This document shows positions 36,031 to 42,831 of a stretch of 46,435 nt of DNA, piece after piece. Both the position numbers and the translations under genes were made by a program. The notes under the pieces were generated by a model, which ran no database searches, had not been told where the DNA came from, and saw nothing but the letters and a program-made list of their open reading frames with translations. Position 1 is the stretch's first letter, and each line of letters opens with the position of its first letter. Source of the DNA: Rhodocyclales bacterium (GTDB lineage: Bacteria; Pseudomonadota; Gammaproteobacteria; Burkholderiales; Rhodocyclaceae); the NCBI GenBank assembly GCA_026399415.1, contig JAPLQZ010000042.1:1-46435 (forward strand), given 5' to 3'.

Positions 36031-36046
36031 TGCATGATCCTTGCCG
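36031..36046 (-). promoter_or_regulatory. Candidate sigma54 promoter of the pentaheme cytochrome gene
   Basis: Minus-strand CGGCAAGGATCATGCA has GG and GC exactly 10 bases apart and matches the -24/-12 consensus with three mismatches. It falls within the 55-base gap between the TVP38-rhodanese stop and the cytochrome ATG at 35996, giving a leader of roughly 25 bases. Weaker in sequence than the element at 30697 but better placed. Confidence 0.42.
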
Positions 36047-36051
36047 TGGCT

Positions 36052-37020
36052 TCATCTTTCCACCGGGAAACCGCTCCGGTTCCATTCGGTCATTCCTCCG
36101 CGCGTCACGCGGATATCCGAGAATCCCTTCGCTGACAGTAGCTGTGCCGCTGTAGCGGATCGCTTGTCGGTACGGCACACGATCGCGATCGGCCGTTTCA
36201 GATAGGCATCGAGCTCCGTCGCCCGTCGTGGAAGTTCCTCCAGGGGAATACTGAGAGCTGCTGCGATGTGACCCTGTTCGCCGCAAAAATCCTTCACTCC
36301 ACGGACATCCAGAACCAGCAGGTCCTCGCCGGCATCCAGTTTCCTCTTGAGATCCTCCACGCCGAGCATGGGGGCACGGCGCATGCGGCGTATCAGGCGC
36401 GGGAGGAAAACGATCAACGCCAGCAAGCCGAGTGCCAGCAAGCCCTTCTGGATGCTTCCTGCACTCCCCTCAGCCGCCTCTCGTCCGGCATGGCCAAGAT
36501 AGGTAAAAGCGATCGCCCCCGGCAGCATGCAAATGTAGGAAGTGATGATGAAGTGGGACAACTTGATACGCGTCAATCCCAACGCATAGTTCAGCAGGTT
36601 GAAGGGGAAAAGCGGGACCAGGCGCACGAAGGCGATGAAACGCCAGCTTTCCGTCTCCACCCCCTCGATCAACTGCTTGAGGCGGCCGCCGGCCTTGCGG
36701 GCGACCCAATCGGAAGCGAGATAGCGGGCAATCAGGAAGGCCAGCGTTGCACCCACCGTGGCGCCCGTCAGGCTATAGAAAGTGCCCCAGACCGGTCCGA
36801 ACAGTGCTCCCCCGGTAATGGTCAGGACCGAACCGGGAAGGAAGAGCACGGTTGCCGCCGCATAGAGCGCCATGAAGATCAGGGGCGCCACGACGCCCGC
36901 TTCCTGCATCCAGGCTTGGAGCGCTGCGGCGGAAAACTGCTCCCGATAGACTGCCGCCAGGGCGATGCCCGCCGCGAGCGCGGTGATCAAGGTGAATCGC
37001 ATCAGCTTGGCGAAGCTCAT
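36052..37020 (-). CDS. TVP38/TMEM64 (DedA-like) membrane protein fused to rhodanese domain
   Basis: 322 aa. The N-terminal ~205 residues hold about five to six membrane segments and the SNARE-associated/VTT signature (PGSVLTITGGALFGPVWG, FVRLVPLFPFNLLNYALG). A C-terminal rhodanese domain (~220-322) has active-site Cys in AIVCRTDKRS, the loop that would carry persulfide sulfur. The fusion is known in proteobacteria, but its reaction is not established; transport or quinone-linked sulfur handling has been speculated. It is 79 bases from the cysteine desulfurase gene, so it may be the tail of the sulfur operon. Confidence 0.88.
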   Translation of the reverse strand: MSFAKLMRFTLITALAAGIALAAVYREQFSAAALQAWMQEAGVVAPLIFMALYAAATVLFLPGSVLTITGGALFGPVWGTFYSLTGATVGATLAFLIARYLASDWVARKAGGRLKQLIEGVETESWRFIAFVRLVPLFPFNLLNYALGLTRIKLSHFIITSYICMLPGAIAFTYLGHAGREAAEGSAGSIQKGLLALGLLALIVFLPRLIRRMRRAPMLGVEDLKRKLDAGEDLLVLDVRGVKDFCGEQGHIAAALSIPLEELPRRATELDAYLKRPIAIVCRTDKRSATAAQLLSAKGFSDIRVTRGGMTEWNRSGFPVER

Positions 37021-37099
37021 CTTTGCTCTCCCATTTACTGCGATTGATCGCGTAATCTCCGACCCGGCCGCGAATTGAAAGAATATGCGAGGTGGCGAA

Positions 37100-38272
37100 T
37101 CATGGTGCCACGGCGCGCCATGCTGCGATCAAGGAAGATGCCGCCAGTTCGATCTCCCGTCTCGAGGTCGGAAACCCCACCGACAGCCTTACCGCGCCGC
37201 GCGCCCGCGCTGCATCGCAACCCATCGCGGCGAGCACACCGCTGTCCCGGGATACCGTCCCCGGCACAGCCGGGGACATAACCGCGTCGGCATCGGAGTG
37301 ACAGGCCGAACCCACCGAGGCGGCGACCTCGCTCGCCGCGGCCAGCAGATCGCGCCCCGACACGCCGGGAAAGGACACGTGCAGGGTATTCGGCAGGCGC
37401 TGTTGCGGATCGCCGTTGAGCACCAGGCCCGGCACCGCGGCCGCCAGTCGGCGGTGCAGGTCGTCACGCAGGGCCGCCAGATGCCGCGTCGCGTGCGGCA
37501 GCCTTGCCCGCGCCAGTCGCGCGGCTTCGCCGAGACCGACGATTTGCGCCACGCTCTCGGTGCCGGGCCGCAGGCCGTGCTCCTGATCGGCGCCGAAGAG
37601 AATCGGCTTGAGCGGCGTGCCGCGCCGGACGTAGAGCGCGCCGATACCTTTCGGTGCATAAAACTTGTGGCCGGCCAGCGTCAGCAGCTCGATGCCGAGT
37701 TCGCCTACATCGAGCACCACCTTGCCTGCCGACTGCGCGGCGTCGGCGTGCACGATGCTGCCGTTGGCGCGGGCCAGGGCGGCGATCTCGGCCACGGGCT
37801 GGATCGTGCCGACCTCGTTGTTGGCGTGCATCACCGATACCAGGGCCGTGTCGGGCCGCAAGGCGGCGCGCAGGGCGTCGAGTGCGGCGCGGCCGCAGCC
37901 ATCGACCGCGAGCACGGTCAGATCCCATCCTGTATCGCGCAGATGCAAGGCCGGCTGCATAACGGCCGGATGCTCGACCGCGCTGACGATCAGGTGGCGC
38001 CGGTTCGGCGGCGCCGCACGGGCAAGGCCGAGCAGCGCCAGGTTGTTGGCCTCGGTAGCGCTGCCGGTGAACACGATCTCGTCCGCAGTCGCGCCGATCA
38101 AGTCGGCCACCGCTTTTCGCGCGTCCGCGACCGCCTGCCGTGCCCGCAGACCGTACTCGTGCGACGAGGACGGATTGCCGAACTGCGCCTCGATCCAGGG
38201 CCGCATCGCGGCGGCCACCTCCGGCGCGACCGGTGTCGTCGCGTTGTAGTCGAGATAGATGGGTGTGTTCAT
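37100..38272 (-). CDS. Cysteine desulfurase (NifS/IscS-like, class V aminotransferase fold)
   Basis: 390 aa. Removes sulfur from cysteine as enzyme-bound persulfide. PLP features are the Schiff-base Lys in LTLAGHKFYAPKG, HADAAQSAGK for the PLP ring, and GSATEANNLAL. The acceptor Cys is in SVGSACHSD, within the flexible loop. It is not next to iscU/iscA or other Fe-S assembly genes; instead it ends an operon with a thioredoxin-like protein, a Cys/Met PLP enzyme and an SQR-like protein. It may feed sulfur to rhodanese/DsrE carriers or to molybdoenzyme maturation (inference). Start overlaps the SHOCT gene stop by 4 bases. Confidence 0.9.
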   Translation of the reverse strand: MNTPIYLDYNATTPVAPEVAAAMRPWIEAQFGNPSSSHEYGLRARQAVADARKAVADLIGATADEIVFTGSATEANNLALLGLARAAPPNRRHLIVSAVEHPAVMQPALHLRDTGWDLTVLAVDGCGRAALDALRAALRPDTALVSVMHANNEVGTIQPVAEIAALARANGSIVHADAAQSAGKVVLDVGELGIELLTLAGHKFYAPKGIGALYVRRGTPLKPILFGADQEHGLRPGTESVAQIVGLGEAARLARARLPHATRHLAALRDDLHRRLAAAVPGLVLNGDPQQRLPNTLHVSFPGVSGRDLLAAASEVAASVGSACHSDADAVMSPAVPGTVSRDSGVLAAMGCDAARARGAVRLSVGFPTSRREIELAASSLIAAWRAVAP

Positions 38273-38505
38273 CCGCGCCGGTCCAGGTCCTGCATCTTCT
38301 GCTCGTATTCCTGCTGGTCGATCTCGCCGCGCGCATAACGTTCCCGCACGATGTCGCCGGCCGTCTTCTCGCTTGTCTGCCTAGGCAACGATCCTCTCGC
38401 CAGCCAGCGGACCATGGCAATGATGCCGACGATGAACACTCCCCAGAACAAAAGCATGAATATGGGGCCGAATCCGATGCCCCCCCAACCGAAGTCGCTC
38501 ATCAT
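38269..38505 (-). CDS. Small membrane protein with SHOCT domain
   Basis: 78 aa from ATG 38505, preceded by GGAGGGGC; sequence upstream in frame lies inside the neighbouring gene. One membrane helix (~13-33, PIFMLLFWGVFIVGIIAMV) after a Gly-rich start, then a short C-terminal helix pair VRERYARGEIDQQEYEQK, the SHOCT motif. Such proteins are common and of unknown function, perhaps in assembly of membrane complexes. It sits between two PLP enzyme genes, 4 bases after one and overlapping the other, so it is firmly in the operon. Confidence 0.85.
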   Translation of the reverse strand: MMSDFGWGGIGFGPIFMLLFWGVFIVGIIAMVRWLARGSLPRQTSEKTAGDIVRERYARGEIDQQEYEQKMQDLDRRG

Positions 38506-38509
38506 GTCG

Positions 38510-39691
38510 TTAGCCCCTCCGCGAAGTTCCGCCCAGAGCCTGGTCCAGGTCGGCGATGAGATCCTCTGCGTCTTCGAGCCCGATCGACAGACGCAGCATG
38601 GCATCCGAAATGCCGCGCCGCGCGCGCTCTTCCGGCGCCAGGCCATGATGGGTGGTAGTGCAGGGCTGCGTCACCAGGCTTTCAACACTGCCCAGGCTAG
38701 GCGCCAGCGCAAAAAGCTTGAGCCTGTCGGCGACCCCGGCAGCCGCCTCGCCGCCACCCTTGACTTCGATGGTCACCATGCCACCAAAGCCTTGCATCTG
38801 CGCCTTGGCCAGTTCGTAACCGGGGAAGTCCGGCAGGCCGGGGTAGAAGACCCGCGCAACTTGTCCATGTCGCGCCATGGCTTCGGCCACGGCCTGGGCC
38901 GTCCGGTTTTGCCGCTCGACGCGCACCACCAGCGTGCGCAGGCTGCGCGCTAGCAGGGCTGCGATTTCGGGGGCGATCATCGTACCGAGATTCTTGCGCC
39001 AGGCCCAGACCGGCATCATGAGGTCCTTGCGACCCGCCAGCACGCCTGCGGTGATGTCGGAATGCCCACCGAGATACTTGGTGGCGCTATGCACGACGAA
39101 ATCGGCACCGAGCGCGAGTGGCGATTGGTTCACCGGCGAGGCGAAAGTGCTGTCCACCGCCAGAAACGCGGCGTGACGATGACACATGTCGGCGATGCGC
39201 CGGATGTCGAGCACTTCGAGCGTCGGGTTGGTCGGCGTTTCGAGGAAGACGAGACCGCAACCGTCGGCGAGGCGACTTTCGGCAATGTCGAGTTCGCTGC
39301 CGAGCAGCAGGTGGGTGCGGATGCCGAGCATGCCGATCTGGTCGTGGAGCAGTTCCAGCGTGCCGCCATAGGCGTCGCCCAGACAGACGATACCCTCGTG
39401 ACCATGGGCAAAGAACAGCGCAGATTCGGCCGCCATGCCGGAGCAGAAGGCCCAGGCCATTTCCGCCCCTTCGACATTGGCGAGTTTGGCCTCCAGTGCC
39501 TGAATGGTCGGATTGAGACCGTAGCGCGTATAGAGGCTGCCGGGCTTCCTGCCATCGACCACGTCGAGCAGGTCGGCAGTCGAGGGGAACTTGAAGGTCG
39601 TGGTGTTGTAGATCGGCGTGTGCGGCGAACCGTGCGCATCCTCGATTTCGCCGGCATGGACGCAACGAGTGGAAAGGGCTTCGTTCATCAT
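38510..39691 (-). CDS. Cys/Met metabolism PLP-dependent enzyme (MetB/MetC/MetZ-like)
   Basis: 393 aa from ATG 39691; the longer open frame upstream overlaps the TlpA-like gene without merit. Family features are TPIYNTTTF, YTRYGLNPT, FCSGMAA, LETPTNPTLEV, VDSTFASPVNQ, and the PLP Lys in HSATKYLGGHSD. These enzymes act at the gamma or beta carbon of sulfur amino acids or their homoserine-ester precursors (cystathionine synthesis or cleavage, sulfhydrylation, methionine lysis). Sequence alone does not separate these reactions. With SQR-like, DsrE-like and desulfurase genes nearby, sulfide or persulfide assimilation is plausible. It overlaps the TlpA-like stop by 4 bases. Confidence 0.88.
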   Translation of the reverse strand: MMNEALSTRCVHAGEIEDAHGSPHTPIYNTTTFKFPSTADLLDVVDGRKPGSLYTRYGLNPTIQALEAKLANVEGAEMAWAFCSGMAAESALFFAHGHEGIVCLGDAYGGTLELLHDQIGMLGIRTHLLLGSELDIAESRLADGCGLVFLETPTNPTLEVLDIRRIADMCHRHAAFLAVDSTFASPVNQSPLALGADFVVHSATKYLGGHSDITAGVLAGRKDLMMPVWAWRKNLGTMIAPEIAALLARSLRTLVVRVERQNRTAQAVAEAMARHGQVARVFYPGLPDFPGYELAKAQMQGFGGMVTIEVKGGGEAAAGVADRLKLFALAPSLGSVESLVTQPCTTTHHGLAPEERARRGISDAMLRLSIGLEDAEDLIADLDQALGGTSRRG

Positions 39692-40260
39692 GTTTTCCCT
39701 TGCTTGAGTAATTCCCTGAGCTGCTCGACGATCACCGGATCGTCGAATTCGCGACCGCCGGCGGCGCGCAGTGCCAGGCGGCCCTGACGGTCGACCACCA
39801 GGGTCGTCGCCAGTCCCATGATCTGCCAGCGCGCCATCGCCTGCGCGTCGCGGTCGAACAGCACCGGGAAAGCGGGCGTGGCGGCGAAGGAAAACACGGT
39901 CTCCATGTCTTCGCCGACATTGACCGCGATCACCTCGAACTCGGCCGGCCTGAAGAGTTTGCGCACCCGGCTGAGCGAAGGGAATTCCGTGCGGCAGGGC
40001 GGGCACCAGGTCGCCCAGAAATTCACCAGCACCAACTTGCCGCGATAGCGCGCCAGATCGATGATCTTGCCATCCATGTCCGGCAAGGCAAGAGTCGGCG
40101 CTGGCGGCACGCCGACTACCGACGACATGCCTCGACCCTGCGCCCGGGCCGCGGGCAAGGCGGCCAACAGCGCAAGCCCGGCGGCGGCGGCGAGAAAATC
40201 GCGGCGCTCAGTTGCCAACTGAGTCACGGCTGCAGGCGAGTTGGTCGAGAACGATTTCAT
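39688..40260 (-). CDS. TlpA/ResA-like thiol-disulfide oxidoreductase
   Basis: 190 aa from ATG 40260 (AAAGGGAGACC upstream), which makes the start overlap the preceding gene by 53 bases; later in-frame starts are possible. N-terminal signal with a twin-arginine look (ERRDFLAAAAGLALLAALPAARA), so a periplasmic location is expected. The thioredoxin fold carries the WCPPC redox motif in VNFWATWCPPCRTEFPSL and a cis-Pro-type loop at ATTLVVDRQG. Such proteins reduce disulfides, for example in cytochrome c maturation. In this operon it could service the envelope proteins or sulfur carriers. Confidence 0.9.
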   Translation of the reverse strand: MKSFSTNSPAAVTQLATERRDFLAAAAGLALLAALPAARAQGRGMSSVVGVPPAPTLALPDMDGKIIDLARYRGKLVLVNFWATWCPPCRTEFPSLSRVRKLFRPAEFEVIAVNVGEDMETVFSFAATPAFPVLFDRDAQAMARWQIMGLATTLVVDRQGRLALRAAGGREFDDPVIVEQLRELLKQGKT

Positions 40261-40765
40261 GGTCTCCCTTTTCATCATGGTAACGGGCGATGAGACGGAA
40301 GCCGTCGGGCAGCGGCGCTTCCAGCGTCGCCATGCCCATGATCCAGTCGCCCGGCTCGAAAATGTTTTCCGCCTGGAACTGCGCCCAGCGGAAAGCGATT
40401 CGCGCCGCTTCCGGCACCTGCGCCCTGGCCCATTGAATATCCCATTCGCTCGGCAGCCGCAAGCGCACTGGGCGACCGTCGGCGCCGATGGCGTGCCAGT
40501 CGGCGAGCCGGGTACTCAAAGCAACAGCTCCGCCATTTTGCAAGGACAAGGAAAAGCCGCAGGCTTGCGCATAGGGTCGGATCGTCTCCGCAGCGAAGCC
40601 GCGCGCGCTGTAAAAAGCCGTGCGTGCCGCGATTCCCATCGGATTGGCGGAGAGCGTTACGGCGCCCTGCATGACGCGATGGCGCCATTCAATATCCTCG
40701 TCGGCCCGGCCAGCACCGGCCAGCATGGCCAGCGTTGCAAGGAGGACGAAATGCCGGATCGACAT
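40208..40765 (-). CDS. Secreted protein of unknown function
   Basis: 185 aa from ATG 40765, chosen because a signal peptide follows directly (RHFVLLATLAMLAGAGRADE); a GTG at 40801 is an alternative and no strong ribosome binding site is seen. The mature part is mixed, with a Trp-rich middle (WDIQWARAQVP, FRWAQFQAENIFEPGDWIMGMATLE) and two Cys (YAQACGFS and LACSRD) that could form a disulfide. No family is recognised. It lies between an outer-membrane barrel and a TlpA-like thioredoxin in a tight operon, so it may be a client of that thioredoxin. Confidence 0.7.
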   Translation of the reverse strand: MSIRHFVLLATLAMLAGAGRADEDIEWRHRVMQGAVTLSANPMGIAARTAFYSARGFAAETIRPYAQACGFSLSLQNGGAVALSTRLADWHAIGADGRPVRLRLPSEWDIQWARAQVPEAARIAFRWAQFQAENIFEPGDWIMGMATLEAPLPDGFRLIARYHDEKGDHEIVLDQLACSRDSVGN

Positions 40766-40819
40766 CGCCAGGAAATTTCTCGGAACGGCGGCAGCATTCA
40801 CGCGGACGATATTCCAATC

Positions 40820-42043
40820 CTAGAATTCATAGCGCAGTTGCAGATAGACATTGTCGTCGCGCGCCAACTGCCCGAACTGGCCCCAGGGCTTGCCAGCGTA
40901 ATAGTTGGCGCCGACGGCACCCCAAATCTTGTCGGTGAAGCTGTAGCGCAACTCGGGGTTCACGAAGTGGTCGCCATTGCTGTCGTTGTAGGACGCGTAC
41001 ACCGAAAGCCGCAGCGTCTGGTGCAGGAAGAACTGCGTCCAGCGCGCCGTGACGGTGTGGCTCCAACGCTTGTCGATCGGAAAGCCAGCGGGCAGCGCGG
41101 CGCGATAGGCGTCGTAATCGTGCATGTGCTCTACGTAGTACTGGAAGCCGAGCGAGACATCCTCCATCGGCTGAATCTGATAACCGGCCAGTAGCCGGGT
41201 TTGCGAGTTGGGCACGGTGAAGTCGCTGCCCGAACGGTCCTGGCGCGAGTCGTACCAGGCTGCCTCCAAGTTGAGTACGCCGTCGCCGGCGCGACCGGAA
41301 GCGCTGGCGCCATAGACCGAGAGTTGCGGATAGAAGTAGCTGATCCGGGTCGGCGCCGTCATGCTGTCCGGACGCATCGAAGGTGTGCGCTGGAAGCCGC
41401 GGTAAAGGTAGAGCGCCGCATCCCAGCCGCCGACATCGCGATAGATGCGCAGGCCGACATCGCCCTGCTCCGGCTTGATGGTGCCGCGCGTGGTCACGGC
41501 CGGCATCGGGTCGTAGAGATGGAAGCGCCGCGCATCCGGAATACTGCTTTCACGGAATGTAGGCGACAGCACAAATTCGAAATTGGCGAACTCGGGGTAG
41601 GCGCTCAGTTTTACCGCATCGACGCCACGCTTCAGGTAGTCCAGCGGACGTCCGCTGAACAGCGCTTCGTGATCCTTGGGGAAGACGTCATTGACGAAGA
41701 CCAGGTCGCCCAGTCCCCAGGTAATGACCTGCCGACCGATACGCGTATCCCAGTTGCTCGCCGTGTAGTCGACATACAATTCGCGCAGTTCGGACTGGTC
41801 CTGACGCCCGAGATGATCCCAGGCGAGGTCGCCCTTGGCCAGCAGGTGCCAGGGGCCGTTGCTGGCGTCCAATTTGAGTTGAGCGCGTTCCTCCAGCCAC
41901 TTGTAATGACGCCCATCCGGATTCGCGTCGCGGGTATTGAAGGCCGTGTTTTGCTGCAGGAAGCCGGAGAAAGTCACATCCGCCCGCGCCAGCATCGGTG
42001 CCAGCAGAAGCACTGCCGAGAACGCGATGCGTGCGAACATCAC
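40820..42043 (-). CDS. Outer-membrane beta-barrel protein
   Basis: 407 aa. A signal peptide ends near ARADVTF. The mature chain is alternating-strand throughout: FSGFLQQNTAFNTRD, RELYVDYTASNWDTRIGRQVITWG, QYYVEHMHDY, YASYNDSNGD and a terminal QLRYEF with the Phe needed for outer-membrane insertion. The GRQVIxWGLGDLVFVNDVF segment is characteristic of DUF1302-like barrels that accompany RND exporters. The start overlaps the LolA-like gene stop by 4 bases. Together with that gene and the RND gene it probably builds an export or envelope-lipid system; the cargo is unknown. Confidence 0.82.
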   Translation of the reverse strand: MMFARIAFSAVLLLAPMLARADVTFSGFLQQNTAFNTRDANPDGRHYKWLEERAQLKLDASNGPWHLLAKGDLAWDHLGRQDQSELRELYVDYTASNWDTRIGRQVITWGLGDLVFVNDVFPKDHEALFSGRPLDYLKRGVDAVKLSAYPEFANFEFVLSPTFRESSIPDARRFHLYDPMPAVTTRGTIKPEQGDVGLRIYRDVGGWDAALYLYRGFQRTPSMRPDSMTAPTRISYFYPQLSVYGASASGRAGDGVLNLEAAWYDSRQDRSGSDFTVPNSQTRLLAGYQIQPMEDVSLGFQYYVEHMHDYDAYRAALPAGFPIDKRWSHTVTARWTQFFLHQTLRLSVYASYNDSNGDHFVNPELRYSFTDKIWGAVGANYYAGKPWGQFGQLARDDNVYLQLRYEF

Positions 42044-42831
42044 TCAAGCCACTTGCGTGGCGGCTGACGCAGGAAGCGCTCCGAAAAAAGGCTGTCCTCG
42101 ATGCCGACTTCGTAATCGGTGCTCGCATAGGCCGCTTCGGTGCGATGGCCGGTCTGCTGGTTCTTCATGGTGCGCCGGATCACCGTGGGATGCCCCTTGA
42201 TCACCACCACCTCGTCGGCAGTGAACAGCTTGTAGGCCGCTCCCTTGCGGTCGAACTGATCCTCCTTGAGCGGCAGGAAATTCGCTTTGTCTACCCAGGT
42301 GATCTTGTGACCGAAATCCGCATCGCCCTTCTTCGGCGTGCTCTTGACCACGTAGCAGTCGTGGCCGCCGATCTTCTCCTCGCGCTCGATGACATGGCTG
42401 TCGTCCTCGATGTCGCGGCCCGACACGTCCTCGTAGGTGAAATCCGAGCCGACGAAGCTCGAACGATTGTCCTGCGCGGCGATGCGCTTGACCATATTTA
42501 CCGCCGGAATGAACATCCAGCGGTCGTCGTCCTTCGCCGGATACTTGTATGTCATGAAGCTCATGTCTTTCACGTCGGCCGGCTTGAAGAAGACCATGAA
42601 GTATTTCTGGTCGCCCCCCGCTTCGCCGAAGTTCTTGCGCAGCATCACCAGTTCGCGCACCCGCTCGCCACCGTCCTTGCCGATCAGCTTCATGGTGACC
42701 CGGGCCTTGAAATCCTTGCCCGGATAAAGGAAGGCCGCCTGCGATTTCTTCATCACTTCTTCGCCGGTAAGTGCCATTGCCGGCAAGGGCAGCAAGGCCG
42801 CCAGCACCAACCACCAGAGTCTGGATCTCAT
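42040..42831 (-). CDS. LolA-like outer-membrane lipoprotein-sorting protein
   Basis: 263 aa. A signal peptide ends near PAMALTG (~21). The body follows the half-barrel fold of the LolA-like sorting-protein family: EVMKKSQAAFLYPGKDFKARVTM, KYFMVFFKPADVKDMSFMTY, DDRWMFIPAVNMVKRI, DFTYEDVSGRDIEDD and KITWVDKANFLPLKEDQFD. These proteins are usually encoded beside RND exporters, as here (4-base overlap with the RND stop), and are thought to carry a hydrophobic cargo through the periplasm. The cargo is unknown. It differs from housekeeping LolA, which is not RND-linked. Confidence 0.85.
   Translation of the reverse strand: MRSRLWWLVLAALLPLPAMALTGEEVMKKSQAAFLYPGKDFKARVTMKLIGKDGGERVRELVMLRKNFGEAGGDQKYFMVFFKPADVKDMSFMTYKYPAKDDDRWMFIPAVNMVKRIAAQDNRSSFVGSDFTYEDVSGRDIEDDSHVIEREEKIGGHDCYVVKSTPKKGDADFGHKITWVDKANFLPLKEDQFDRKGAAYKLFTADEVVVIKGHPTVIRRTMKNQQTGHRTEAAYASTDYEVGIEDSLFSERFLRQPPRKWLE

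Noticed and set aside
37040-37051. GCGAT-TG-ATCGC palindrome as terminator
   Set aside because: Stem of only 5 bp with a 2-base loop and no T-run; likely chance.
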